Shown in pieces: positions 14,420 to 22,639 of a stretch of DNA of 50,389 bases. Source of the stretch: JBOHNS01 sp050730835 (GTDB lineage: Bacteria; Patescibacteriota; Saccharimonadia; Saccharimonadales; UBA4665); assembly GCA_050730835.1 (NCBI GenBank), contig JBOHNS010000024.1:1-50389 (forward strand). Direction: 5' to 3'. Positions within the stretch are counted from its first letter, which is position 1; each line of letters opens with the position of its first letter. Below the pieces are notes generated by a model, which made no database searches, was not told the DNA's origin, and saw only the letters and a list, made by a program, of their open reading frames with translations. The position numbers and the translations under genes are program-made.

Positions 14420-16036
14420 TTAATCGCGCTTATTTTGCAATAAAGCACTGACAAAACCTGTGAATAATGGGTGCGGCCGGTTGGGACGCGAGGTAAATTC
14501 CGGGTGGAATTGGCTGGCTACAAAAAACGGATGATTGGCAGCTTCGATAATTTCCACCAAGCCAGTTCTCGGATTAGTTCCGGCAATTTTTAGGCCCCAT
14601 TTTGAATAATCTTTTAGATAATAGCTGTTGCATTCGTAGCGGTGGCGATGACGCTCGACAATTTCGTTTTTAGCGTACAGTTTTTGGGCCTGGCTGCCGC
14701 TAATCAATTGGCATTTATAATTGCCTAGGCGCATTGTGCCGCCGGTATTTTCTTTGCCCTTTTGTGCTTCCATGGTAGCAATAACTGGCTGTCTGTTTTT
14801 GGGTTTAAATTCGGTTGAGTTGGCATTGGCTAATCCATTTAAACGAGCTGCCGCAATCACTGCCACCTGCAAGCCTAAACATAGACCTAGATACGGTTGA
14901 TTATTGTTCAAAGCGTATTTGGCGGCGATAATTTTGCCTTCCACGCCGCGCGGACCAAAGCCGCCCGGCACAATCAAGCCATCAACTTCGCCAAGAGTGG
15001 CATCGATTTTTGAACTACTTTTGTGTTCAAGTTTTTCAGCGTCAATCCATATTATTGTAAGGTTGATATTATGCCACCAGGCGGCCGATTTTAAGGCTTC
15101 CAAGACCGACATATAGGTGTCTTGATTATCCATATATTTAGCGACTATGCCAACTTTTATTTGTCTAGAAAAATTAGTTAGGCTGCGCTCGACTGTTGTC
15201 TGCCAGGCTTTAAGCTTTGGACTGGCGGTTTTAAGTTTTAGTTGTGCGCAAATCGCTGCGTCAATACCGGCTTGTTGTAAACTTAACGGCACTTGATAGA
15301 TCGATTTGGCGTTTGGCAATAGCGCTATAGCTGACTGGCTGACACCGCTAAACAAACTTAGTTTTGCTTTAATACTGTCTTTGGTGGCAGTTTCGCTGCG
15401 CGCCACTAGTATATTTGGCGCAATACCAAGCCCGCGCAACTCGCGTACCGAATTTTGCGCCGGCTTGGTTTTAATTTCCTGGCTAGCCTCCAGATACGGT
15501 AAATAAACCACGTGCACATAGGCGCAATTTTCCGACCCCAGTCTCAAACCCATTTCGCGGATGGCTTCTAAAAAACTTAAGGATTCATAGTCGCCAACAG
15601 TTCCGCCAATTTCAACGATGTGCACGTCATAGCCGGCAGCAGCTTGTTTGATAAAATCCGATATAACTTTAGTAACATGCGGAATAATTTGTACCGTATT
15701 GCCGTCATATTGGCCGGATCGTTCATCTTCGATGACTTTTAATAATACTCGGCCACTCATCAGCGAGCTGGAACGCCTTATTTCTTGATCTAAAAATCTT
15801 TCGTAATGGCCAAGATCAAGGTCGGTCTCGGCGCCGTCGCAAGTTACAAAACATTCGCCGTGTTCACGCGGGTTGAGCATGCCGGCGTCGACATTCAAAT
15901 ACGGATCACATTTTTGAATATTGACTTTCAATCCGCGGGATTTTAAAAGATTGCCGATTGAGGCCGCGGTTATTCCCTTGCCAAGTCCCGACAACACGCC
16001 GCCAGTTACAAATACAAATTTAGCCTGCCGCGCCAA
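14420..16036 (-). CDS. pyrG: CTP synthase
   Basis: The 538-residue enzyme makes CTP from UTP, ATP and glutamine. The N-terminal synthetase domain opens FVFVTGGVLSGLGKGITAAS and includes the GTVGDYESLSFLEAIREM region. The C-terminal class I glutaminase has the nucleophile Cys in YLGLCLGLQVA and the His-Glu pair near FHPEFTSRP. Length is normal. Translation appears to start at a TTG (16036) with GAGGG eight bases upstream, since no ATG fits the conserved N-terminus. A CTP synthase retained in a reduced genome suggests nucleotide interconversion from salvaged UTP. Confidence 0.97.
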   Translation of the reverse strand: MARQAKFVFVTGGVLSGLGKGITAASIGNLLKSRGLKVNIQKCDPYLNVDAGMLNPREHGECFVTCDGAETDLDLGHYERFLDQEIRRSSSLMSGRVLLKVIEDERSGQYDGNTVQIIPHVTKVISDFIKQAAAGYDVHIVEIGGTVGDYESLSFLEAIREMGLRLGSENCAYVHVVYLPYLEASQEIKTKPAQNSVRELRGLGIAPNILVARSETATKDSIKAKLSLFSGVSQSAIALLPNAKSIYQVPLSLQQAGIDAAICAQLKLKTASPKLKAWQTTVERSLTNFSRQIKVGIVAKYMDNQDTYMSVLEALKSAAWWHNINLTIIWIDAEKLEHKSSSKIDATLGEVDGLIVPGGFGPRGVEGKIIAAKYALNNNQPYLGLCLGLQVAVIAAARLNGLANANSTEFKPKNRQPVIATMEAQKGKENTGGTMRLGNYKCQLISGSQAQKLYAKNEIVERHRHRYECNSYYLKDYSKWGLKIAGTNPRTGLVEIIEAANHPFFVASQFHPEFTSRPNRPHPLFTGFVSALLQNKRD

Positions 16037-16084
16037 AAAATTTCCCTCTAATTTACTATTTATAATAGCCTATTTCTAACCACT

Positions 16085-16235
16085 AGCGCAAGCAAAAGTT
16101 CGTAGATTGTAGCGATTGACCTTTGAACTTTGATCCTAGACCCTTATTTTATCTTTGTCCGTAGACCTTTTAAAATATGATCTAAGGTCAATGTTATAGG
16201 AATGATCAATGATCTAGGTTCAATGAAAAAGTTAA
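16085..16235. repeat. Composite repeat element (class C core) between pyrG and ctpA
   Basis: Degenerate 7-base units such as TTGACCT, TTGAACT and TTGATCC (about 16115-16136) precede the core GGTCAATGTTATAGGAATG at 16186-16204. That core recurs with two mismatches at 46341-46359 upstream of rpsB, also beside TGAACCT-type units. The roughly 208-base gap holds no gene that I can support. Confidence 0.5.
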
Positions 16236-16244
16236 GTTGCTTTG

Positions 16245-17501
16245 TTACCTACTAGCATCCAGATAATTAATAGCGCCGTTTAGCTGCGCGTCCTGGCCGG
16301 AATTAAGTTGACTGGCCGTTTCTTTTACGAGCTTATCCGGCTTGATGCCGATTTTATTGATGTTGCTGCCGTTTGGGCGATACCAGTGATAAATGGTGAT
16401 TTTTAATTCCGCGCCAGCTTTTAAGTTTAAGACTTCCTGCACGCTGCCTTTGCCATAGCTCTTTTGGCCGATGACATAGGCCGCGCCGTTATCGTGCAGC
16501 GCACCGGTGGTAATTTCCGCAGCGCTAGCTGTACCTTGGTTAATCAATACGACCGTCGGGATACCCAAAAGCGGATTAGTGCCAGTGGCTTTATAAGTTC
16601 TAATAACTTGTTTGCCACGCTTTTCTTGCATAATAATTTTGTTCTTTTTCAGCCACAAGCTGGAGACATTAATGGCTGCGCCGACAGCCCCGCCCGGATT
16701 ATCGCGCAAGTCCAGAACCACGCCTTTAGCCTTGGCATTTTTGAATTTAAGGGCGGCTTTGTGGGCTAGAGCAGAAGTGCCGCCATTAAACTGGTTAATT
16801 TCCATATAGCCAATATTGCCTTTTAAGATTTTGGAACTAAGGCTCGGCACAGTGATATTAGAGCGAACAATATTTATACTCAAAGACTTGGTGCCGCGCA
16901 CGATAGTCAGGCTGACTTTCGTTCCGGCCGGACCGCGAATTTTGTTGACCGCTCCGTCAATAGTCATTTTGCTAGTCAATTGGCCATTAATGGCCGTAAT
17001 TATGTCGTGCGGCTTGAGGCCAGCTTTGGCCGCCGGCGAAGCTTTGAGCGGCGCTACAACCTCTAATTTATTGCTAGAATTTTCATCAAGCTGCGCACCA
17101 ATGCCGCTAAAGCTACCGTTCAGCTGGTGATTAAAAGCCCTGGCCTGCTTGGGCGTAAAATACTGGCTATGTGGATCGCCGGTGGCATTAACTAAGCCAG
17201 TTTTTATTCCATTAAGTAATTGATTACTAGTAAGTTTGCCATCATAATCATGTTTCAAATCCTGATAAACAGTATTAACCGAAGCATAATTTAATTGACT
17301 AGGCAAGCTGGCATTACGACTACTAGAACTCGCCAAATTTATCCGGCCGCTGCCATAAGCCCAGCCTAGCGCGAAAATCGCTACTGCTAATAACACAGCG
17401 GCGCCAAAACGCACATCTTTTTTGCGCCACAACAATTTCCAGGGTCCCAGGTTTTTTACATGCTTGCCATTGCCACGTTTTTCTGTTTCCCGTTTCTGCA
17501 T
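16245..17501 (-). CDS. C-terminal processing protease (S41 family, CtpA/Prc-like)
   Basis: The 418-residue protein has a basic N-terminus, one transmembrane or signal segment (around residues 28-50), a PDZ domain with GIGAQLDENSSNKLEVVAPL and LKPHDIITAING, and an S41 peptidase domain. The Ser-Lys catalytic dyad is visible in NQGTASAAEITTGAL and SYGKGSVQEVL. It should cut proteins at the C-terminus in the cell envelope. The ATG at 17501 is chosen over an upstream start at 17534 because an extended -10 (TGTATAAT) ends seven bases before it. It lies downstream of the CHAP hydrolase and ftsX, suggesting control of wall-hydrolase turnover, as some Ctp proteases do. Confidence 0.93.
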   Translation of the reverse strand: MQKRETEKRGNGKHVKNLGPWKLLWRKKDVRFGAAVLLAVAIFALGWAYGSGRINLASSSSRNASLPSQLNYASVNTVYQDLKHDYDGKLTSNQLLNGIKTGLVNATGDPHSQYFTPKQARAFNHQLNGSFSGIGAQLDENSSNKLEVVAPLKASPAAKAGLKPHDIITAINGQLTSKMTIDGAVNKIRGPAGTKVSLTIVRGTKSLSINIVRSNITVPSLSSKILKGNIGYMEINQFNGGTSALAHKAALKFKNAKAKGVVLDLRDNPGGAVGAAINVSSLWLKKNKIIMQEKRGKQVIRTYKATGTNPLLGIPTVVLINQGTASAAEITTGALHDNGAAYVIGQKSYGKGSVQEVLNLKAGAELKITIYHWYRPNGSNINKIGIKPDKLVKETASQLNSGQDAQLNGAINYLDASR

Positions 17502-17516
17502 AAATCTAATTATACA
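17499..17516 (-). promoter_or_regulatory. Leaderless extended -10 promoter of the Ctp protease
   Basis: TGTATAAT on the minus strand, with TATAAT at 17514-17509, ends seven bases before the ATG at 17501. This decides the start codon and implies a leaderless mRNA. Confidence 0.6.
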
Positions 17517-17625
17517 GCTTTCATCATAAAACACCTTAAGCGCTTAAATTCTACTTAAAGCGCCATAAATATAAACAAAATTAAACTTGCTATAATTAAA
17601 GTATTGAAAACTGAGGTAAACTAGT

Positions 17626-18870
17626 TTACTTTATGTGCACAAAGTAAATGCTGGAGCTAGAATATAGCGGAGCTGTTGAGTAAAGGCCGCCGCCATGAAC
17701 GTTGTATTGGCTAACTTGTATATTGTTTGTATTTGCTGTGCTGCTATTTTCTACGTACATGATGTGCCCGTAGGTTCCGGCTGTTTCGACAGCTAATACG
17801 ATTGAACCGCGAGGGTTTTGATTAACCTTATAACCCTGGGCTTCAAAATCCAGTATCGAATACTTAACTCCGCCGCCGTTGGCGCTTTCATTAGGGAAAT
17901 TACTGGCATCAAGCTGAACCCTGCTAACGTGCGCCACCTTCCAAAAAACATAACTAGTACAATTGCGATAATTCCAACCCAGCGGGTCTAAACTGTTGCT
18001 TGGCGGAAAACCCCAATTATATGCCTCCGCAACAGTTAAGCCAGGATGTTTTAGGGCGTTGCAATCATTGTCGTTATAATGACCCGGGGGATCGTTCAAA
18101 CAAACCGCGTTAGCGTAAGGGTAGCTGCCGGTGCCACCATAATTTGCTCTACCTTGGGCTGCCTGGTTAATGGCTATCTGTTCGGACTCCAATTTACCAA
18201 TTTTAGCCTGGTTAGCTTTAAGTTTCTTGGTGTAACTGGCCTGTTGCTGATGATTTAGAGCTAATAACTGGGTTTGCTGCTGCTTATCGGCGGCTAATTG
18301 CTTACTTTGCAGTTGTTGACCGTTTAATAGTTGGCTGACTTGCTGCTTCTGGTCGTTTAATTTATTTTGCAATTTGCTAATTTGTTTAAGCGTACTTTGG
18401 ACTTCGTTTTGTACGGCGTTACGATAAGTTTGGGCGTCGACAAAACTGCTCAAATTTTTGCTGCTGGCCAATTCCTCGATGGTGCTCATTTGACCGTTGA
18501 CGTACATTGATTTTATATCGGAGCCTAGAATTTGTTTTTGCTTATTTAGCTTGGTCTGATAAACCTGGATTTCAGCGTTGAGTTTGGCCTGCCGAGCCTG
18601 GCTGGCAGTAATCGCTGACTGAACCGAGCCAATTTGTGATTTTAGCTTTTTAATGGCACCTTTATAATTACTAGCCTGGACGCCTAGCGTATTAACGCTG
18701 GATTGAACCTTAGAATTCTGGGCATGCAAATTGTTAATCTGAGATTGTATGCTGGTGGCGCTAGCTAGCGGCGTCAACGTGGTCAGCATCAAGCAGCCAA
18801 TCGAAATAAGCACCGCTGGCATAGCTTTTAGACGCAACAAGGCCGTGACTTTTAACTTTTTATTTTTCAT
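17626..18870 (-). CDS. Secreted coiled-coil CHAP-domain peptidoglycan hydrolase (PcsB/RipC-like)
   Basis: A signal peptide (residues 1-39, ending near ASATS) is followed by a long coiled coil (about 40-225, rich in Gln/Lys/Leu heptads). A C-terminal CHAP domain carries the catalytic Cys in YRNCTSYVFWKVA and the His in YGHIMYVEN. CHAP amidases or endopeptidases cut peptidoglycan peptides. The coiled coil resembles that of PcsB and EnvC-type proteins, which bind FtsX. ftsE and ftsX lie immediately upstream, so this is probably the division hydrolase or effector switched on by FtsEX. The start follows three CATAAAAAA-like repeats in an A-rich leader. Confidence 0.92.
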   Translation of the reverse strand: MKNKKLKVTALLRLKAMPAVLISIGCLMLTTLTPLASATSIQSQINNLHAQNSKVQSSVNTLGVQASNYKGAIKKLKSQIGSVQSAITASQARQAKLNAEIQVYQTKLNKQKQILGSDIKSMYVNGQMSTIEELASSKNLSSFVDAQTYRNAVQNEVQSTLKQISKLQNKLNDQKQQVSQLLNGQQLQSKQLAADKQQQTQLLALNHQQQASYTKKLKANQAKIGKLESEQIAINQAAQGRANYGGTGSYPYANAVCLNDPPGHYNDNDCNALKHPGLTVAEAYNWGFPPSNSLDPLGWNYRNCTSYVFWKVAHVSRVQLDASNFPNESANGGGVKYSILDFEAQGYKVNQNPRGSIVLAVETAGTYGHIMYVENSSTANTNNIQVSQYNVHGGGLYSTAPLYSSSSIYFVHIK

Positions 18871-18966
18871 TTTTTATGTTTTTTATGTTTTTTATAGTGC
18901 CGTCTAATCATAACATACCCCGCGCTTATTTGTAAAATAGTTTTTTAAAGTTTTTTGTTATTAACC

Positions 18967-19023
18967 TTTTTTAAGGCAAACCAAAAGCTTGGTTGCAAAG
19001 TTTTTTAAGGCAAGCCTTAAAAA
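18967..19023 (-). promoter_or_regulatory. Hairpin in the ftsX-hydrolase gap (possible terminator or attenuator)
   Basis: A perfect 10-bp stem, TTTTTAAGGC / GCCTTAAAAA (19002-19023, two-base loop), lies in the roughly 180-base gap between ftsX and the CHAP hydrolase. Its left arm is repeated directly at 18967-18979. The stem is AT-rich with built-in T runs on both strands, so a weak bidirectional terminator or an mRNA-processing site is possible. There is no other gene in the gap. Confidence 0.4.
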
Positions 19024-19047
19024 TGATTAAAACTGAACTTAAAAATT

Positions 19048-20001
19048 TTATTTAGACGTTTTGAGTTTCAAATACCGCCGGGTCGCAATGATAGAAGAAG
19101 CGGCTCCTATCAGAATACCAATAGCAATTTGCAAAGTCAAAAGTACCCAAAAATGACTTTTGAAAAAGTGGTTGGCATAGCCAATATTGAGCAAGCCCAA
19201 ACTGCTAGCCTGAAGCGCCGAGGATGAGCCGACAAACAAAATATAAACAATAGCAGTCGACACTAGCGCCGCAATAATGCCATAAATCAAGCTTTCCACC
19301 ACAAACGGCCCGCGAATAAACGACGTGCTAGCGCCCAGCAGCCGCATAATATTAATCTCGTCGCGCCGGTTAAAAATGGCCATTCTAATAGTATTGAAAA
19401 TTATCAACACCGAAATAAGCGCAAACACGATTACGCCGATAACGCCAACTTCCTTCAAAATATTAGCGGCGTGCGAAATTTTATTAATCGCCGTCTTGCG
19501 CGCGCCGGAATAGGACGTGCCAGCCTGCGGATCCTGCAAGTTTTTGTACTGCGACTGATCAACAAAGTTTTTTATGCCTTGAATTTTGCTGGTATCTTTC
19601 GGTGTCACCTGAATGCTGGCCGGCAGCGGATTGCCGGCTTCCGAGACCGCCTGCAGCAAATTGCTGTTGCCGGCGTTTTCTGATTTATATTCGGCCAGGG
19701 CTTGATTTTTGGACACATAGTTGAGTGATTTAACATTTGGCAAATTACGCAAACCAGCCATCAAATCCTGCCGCTGGGAAGTTGTAATTTTGTTATTCAA
19801 ATAAACCGAAATGTTAATTTTACTGGTAATTTGAGCCACAGTATTATTGAAAGTGGCACTGGCAATAATGGAAAACAAAATTATTGTCAAAGTTACAACC
19901 ATCACCGCCATTGCCGCTGCCGCCAGTGACAAATTGCGGCTAAAATTAACGGCTCCGGTGCGGATAATGCGGCTTAAACTAAGTAATTTATTTTTTTTCA
20001 T
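19048..20001 (-). CDS. ftsX: Cell division protein FtsX
   Basis: The 317-residue protein has an FtsX layout: a cytoplasmic N-terminus, TM1 (about 25-48), a large extracellular loop (about 50-180) with VAQITSKINISVYLNNKI and a P-x-P-x-S-I-x-V stretch, then three C-terminal TM segments. RMAIFNRRDEINIMRLLGAS, the conserved cytoplasmic coupling segment, is present. With FtsE it forms an ABC-type complex that transmits ATP hydrolysis across the membrane to activate cell-wall hydrolases at the septum. It follows ftsE by 69 bases and precedes a coiled-coil CHAP hydrolase. Confidence 0.95.
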   Translation of the reverse strand: MKKNKLLSLSRIIRTGAVNFSRNLSLAAAAMAVMVVTLTIILFSIIASATFNNTVAQITSKINISVYLNNKITTSQRQDLMAGLRNLPNVKSLNYVSKNQALAEYKSENAGNSNLLQAVSEAGNPLPASIQVTPKDTSKIQGIKNFVDQSQYKNLQDPQAGTSYSGARKTAINKISHAANILKEVGVIGVIVFALISVLIIFNTIRMAIFNRRDEINIMRLLGASTSFIRGPFVVESLIYGIIAALVSTAIVYILFVGSSSALQASSLGLLNIGYANHFFKSHFWVLLTLQIAIGILIGAASSIIATRRYLKLKTSK

Positions 20002-20070
20002 AGACTTTTCAAGCTTGCTACTTTTTAACTTTCAACTCTAACTTTATACTTTCTACTTTTTAGTCTCAAC

Positions 20071-20754
20071 CTATGACTTGTAGGCGGCGTTGGCACGATC
20101 AGAGACAATTTTACCACGATCAATTGTCACAACGCGACGCTTAAGTTTATCGACAATGTCTTTATTATGTGTTGTCAAAAGCACAGTCGTGCCGAAGCGA
20201 TTGATTTTTTCCAGCACTTTGATGACGTCCCAGGCATATTTCGGATCAAGGTTGCCAGTCGGCTCGTCAGCGATTAGAATTTTCGGTTGGCGGGCGATGG
20301 AGCGCGCCATGGCTGTGCGCTGGCGCTCACCGCCGGAAAGTTCCAGCGGCATATTTTTTTCTTTACCGGTAAGATTGACGATATCCAGCACTTTCGGCAC
20401 AGTGCGGTTGATTTCGCGCTTGCCCATGCCGACGATTTCCAGCGCGAAAGCCACGTTTTCAAACACATTGCGGTTGGGCAAAAGCTTAAAATCCTGAAAA
20501 ACCACGCCGATTTTGCGCCGCAGCAACGGAATGTCTTTATCGGCTAATTTGTCATAATCGATGCCCCCGACGACGATTTTGCCGCCAGTTGGTTTTTCCT
20601 CGCGCGTCAAAAGCCGCAGCAGCGTCGTCTTGCCGGCACCGCTCTGCCCAACGACAATCACAAATTCCTTCGGCTCGACGTGCAAACTAACCCGGTCGAG
20701 AACCGGCCCGCCCTTGCGACTATAGGTTTTCGTAACCCGATCAAGCAAAATCAT
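20071..20754 (-). CDS. ftsE: Cell division ATP-binding protein FtsE
   Basis: The 227-residue ABC ATPase has Walker A GQSGAGKTTLL, the Q-loop in VVFQDFKLLPNRNVFENVAF, signature LSGGERQRTAMARSIA, Walker B ILIADEPTGNLDP and the switch His in TTHNKDI. The PNRNVFENVAF segment and the pairing with ftsX identify FtsE. A TATAAT at 20768-20763 ends eight bases before the ATG, so the transcription unit ftsE-ftsX-hydrolase appears to start leaderlessly here. Confidence 0.96.
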   Translation of the reverse strand: MILLDRVTKTYSRKGGPVLDRVSLHVEPKEFVIVVGQSGAGKTTLLRLLTREEKPTGGKIVVGGIDYDKLADKDIPLLRRKIGVVFQDFKLLPNRNVFENVAFALEIVGMGKREINRTVPKVLDIVNLTGKEKNMPLELSGGERQRTAMARSIARQPKILIADEPTGNLDPKYAWDVIKVLEKINRFGTTVLLTTHNKDIVDKLKRRVVTIDRGKIVSDRANAAYKS

Positions 20755-20768
20755 TTAGCAATATTATA
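20752..20768 (-). promoter_or_regulatory. Leaderless promoter of ftsE
   Basis: TATAAT at 20768-20763 on the minus strand is separated by eight bases from the ATG at 20754. No Shine-Dalgarno sequence is seen. Confidence 0.5.
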
Positions 20769-20816
20769 GCATGGACAGCTATTGCAACCACTAACGGTAA
20801 CGAACCTTTGGTTATT

Positions 20817-21194
20817 TTAACGCGGAATGACAAACTGCAATTTTTCATGGGCGTAGCGCCTGGCCAGCTGACGATCAAGCGTTACAAACTGCTGGCAGCC
20901 GCTATTGAGCGCCACGGCCACCTGCAGCGCATCTTCGAAATCTTTGCCGCGCTCATTTCTCAGCGCCCAAGCGTAATCGGCCGCCGTCAGAGACAGCAAT
21001 TGATAAGCAGCAATATGATCGCTGATAACCGCATCCCTAATACGCTCTAGCCGCGCAAAGTGCCAGATTAGATGTGCACTCAAAGTCGAAATGCAAGGCT
21101 CAGAGATATTACCCAAAATTTCAGTAACCTGCGCCACTTTTTGCCGATTCGGCAATATCAATTCGAGAGCAACGTTAGCATCAATCAATGCCAT
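20817..21194 (-). CDS. PIN-domain toxin (VapC-like)
   Basis: From the ATG at 21194 the product is 125 residues and starts MALIDANVALELIL, with the first PIN-domain metal-binding Asp. A conserved Glu region (FARLERIRD), the DFEDALQVAVAL Asp cluster and a final TLDRQLAR follow. PIN toxins are Mg-dependent RNases that cut tRNA, rRNA or mRNA. The start overlaps the end of the antitoxin gene by 14 bases, the usual coupling; a longer reading from 21230 would overlap more and begin with unrelated basic residues. Together with the upstream gene this is a complete-looking type II toxin-antitoxin pair. Confidence 0.88.
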   Translation of the reverse strand: MALIDANVALELILPNRQKVAQVTEILGNISEPCISTLSAHLIWHFARLERIRDAVISDHIAAYQLLSLTAADYAWALRNERGKDFEDALQVAVALNSGCQQFVTLDRQLARRYAHEKLQFVIPR

Positions 21195-21486
21195 ATTTTT
21201 TGCGGTATTTCTCAGCCATAGTTTCCGCATAAAGCTGTTTTATAGACTTATTTGGATCAAGCGTGCCTTTAGCGCTAGCGTGCGCTTCAGCGGCCAAATC
21301 CAGATAGTATTGAGCGCTTCGAGGCGTTTTAGGTTTGATCGCCGGTTTGGAGCTTTTGACTGTGGCGAATTCGCGCGAATGATAAATAACCTTGACTTCT
21401 TTACCCTCATTTATCTGCCGCAAAAACCCCAGCGGATCTTTGCGCAATTCCTGCATAGAAATAGTGGCTATGTCTTTCGTTTTCAT
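21181..21486 (-). CDS. Antitoxin of a VapBC-like pair (Phd/YefM-type N-terminus)
   Basis: From the ATG at 21486 the protein is 101 residues. Its N-terminal half (TISMQELRKDPLGFLRQINE, then GKEVKVIYHSREFATV) fits the Phd/YefM antitoxin fold that binds DNA. The C-terminal half is basic and Ala-rich and probably wraps the toxin. A full promoter fits exactly in the 42-base gap after prfB, and its -10 ends seven bases before this ATG, which decides the start over a TTG-like alternative at 21522. The operon likely autoregulates. Confidence 0.85.
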   Translation of the reverse strand: MKTKDIATISMQELRKDPLGFLRQINEGKEVKVIYHSREFATVKSSKPAIKPKTPRSAQYYLDLAAEAHASAKGTLDPNKSIKQLYAETMAEKYRKKYGID

Positions 21487-21522
21487 AATTTTAAGTTTAC
21501 CTAAAAGTAACTTTAAAGTCAA
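21484..21522 (-). promoter_or_regulatory. vapBC-like promoter with palindromic operator
   Basis: TTGACT (21522-21517), a 17-base spacer and TAAACT (21499-21494) form a good sigma-70 promoter, with the ATG seven bases further on. A perfect 10-bp palindrome ACTTTAAAGT (21510-21519) overlaps the -35 and spacer and is a plausible autoregulatory operator. Confidence 0.55.
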
Positions 21523-21528
21523 TAATTT

Positions 21529-22614
21529 TTAAGCTTCAACGTGATACTCCAAATAAGCATTGATGAATCCGGCTAAATCGCCGCCCAGCACAGCATCTGG
21601 ATCGGAAACTTCGTAGCCGGTGCGCAAATCTTTAACTTGTTTATAAGGATGCAGCACGTAGTTGCGGATTTGGCTGCCAAATTCGTTTGACTGGCTGGGG
21701 CCTTTTATTGCTTCTATAGTTTCTTTGTGCTGCTCGATTTTAACTAAAGCCAGTCGCGAGCGCAATATTGTTAACGCGGTTTCTTTATTTTGCAATTGGC
21801 TGCGCTCATTTTGAATAGCGACGACAATGCCCGTTGGAAGATGCGTAATCCTAACGGCCGAATCTGTGGTATTGACACTTTGGCCGCCATGACCGCCACT
21901 ACGATAAACATCAATCCGCAAATCTTTGTCATCTATTTCTAGCTCGCTGGACTGCTCGATTTTGGGCAAAACGTCGACTTTGGCAAAGCTGGTTTCGCGC
22001 GAATGCGCCGAATTAAACGGGCTTAGGCGTACTAGCCGATGCACACCGTGTTCGCCTTTTAGTTTGCCATAAATTAAGTTGCCGCTGATTTCTATGGTCG
22101 CGCTTTTGATGCCGCCGCCTTCATCTGTCGATTCGTCGATAGTTTTTATTGAATACTTATTTTGTTCAGTCCAGCGCACGTACATGCGCACCAGCATGGC
22201 CGCCCAATCTTGGGCGTCGCGGCCGCCAGCGCCAGCGTAAATACTCAAAATTGCATCGTAGCTATCATATCGGCCGCTGAATTTTAGCTCGTCTTGCAAT
22301 GACTGCAAACTAACTTGGGCTTGGGCCAGCTGCCTGCTTAAATCAGTGCTCAGCGACGGGTCATCCAGAGCGCTAAGTTCCACAATTTCATCCAAACTTG
22401 TTTGCAAGGCTTGCCAGGGAGCTAAACGCTGCTGCAACTTGGCTTGATCTTTAGATATGTTTTGGGCGCGCAAATTATCCTGCCAAAAATCCGGCGCCAG
22501 CATTGCCTGATTGAGATTATCAAGTTGCAGCTGCAGGTCATCAAAGTCGAGGCGTTTTAGCAAATCTTTCACTTGTCTGTCGAGCTGACTCGCCTGGTCG
22601 TTTATATCATTCAT
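21529..22614 (-). CDS. prfB: Peptide chain release factor 2
   Basis: The 361-residue protein has the class I release-factor layout: helical domain 1, the stop-codon recognition domain with the RF2 tripeptide SPF in LVRLSPFNSAHSRETSF, the catalytic GGQ in RSGGHGGQSVNTTDSAVRIT, and a C-terminal domain. It frees the peptide at UGA and UAA. The frame is continuous, so the programmed +1 frameshift common in prfB genes is absent. Presence of RF2 fits UGA being used as a stop at several genes in this window. Confidence 0.96.
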   Translation of the reverse strand: MNDINDQASQLDRQVKDLLKRLDFDDLQLQLDNLNQAMLAPDFWQDNLRAQNISKDQAKLQQRLAPWQALQTSLDEIVELSALDDPSLSTDLSRQLAQAQVSLQSLQDELKFSGRYDSYDAILSIYAGAGGRDAQDWAAMLVRMYVRWTEQNKYSIKTIDESTDEGGGIKSATIEISGNLIYGKLKGEHGVHRLVRLSPFNSAHSRETSFAKVDVLPKIEQSSELEIDDKDLRIDVYRSGGHGGQSVNTTDSAVRITHLPTGIVVAIQNERSQLQNKETALTILRSRLALVKIEQHKETIEAIKGPSQSNEFGSQIRNYVLHPYKQVKDLRTGYEVSDPDAVLGGDLAGFINAYLEYHVEA

Positions 22615-22639
22615 GAATTATCCGGCCTATAAAAACTAC

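Noticed and set aside
21529..22614. Programmed frameshift in prfB
   Set aside because: The reading frame runs unbroken from the first Met through SPF and GGQ, with no internal stop or slippery site.
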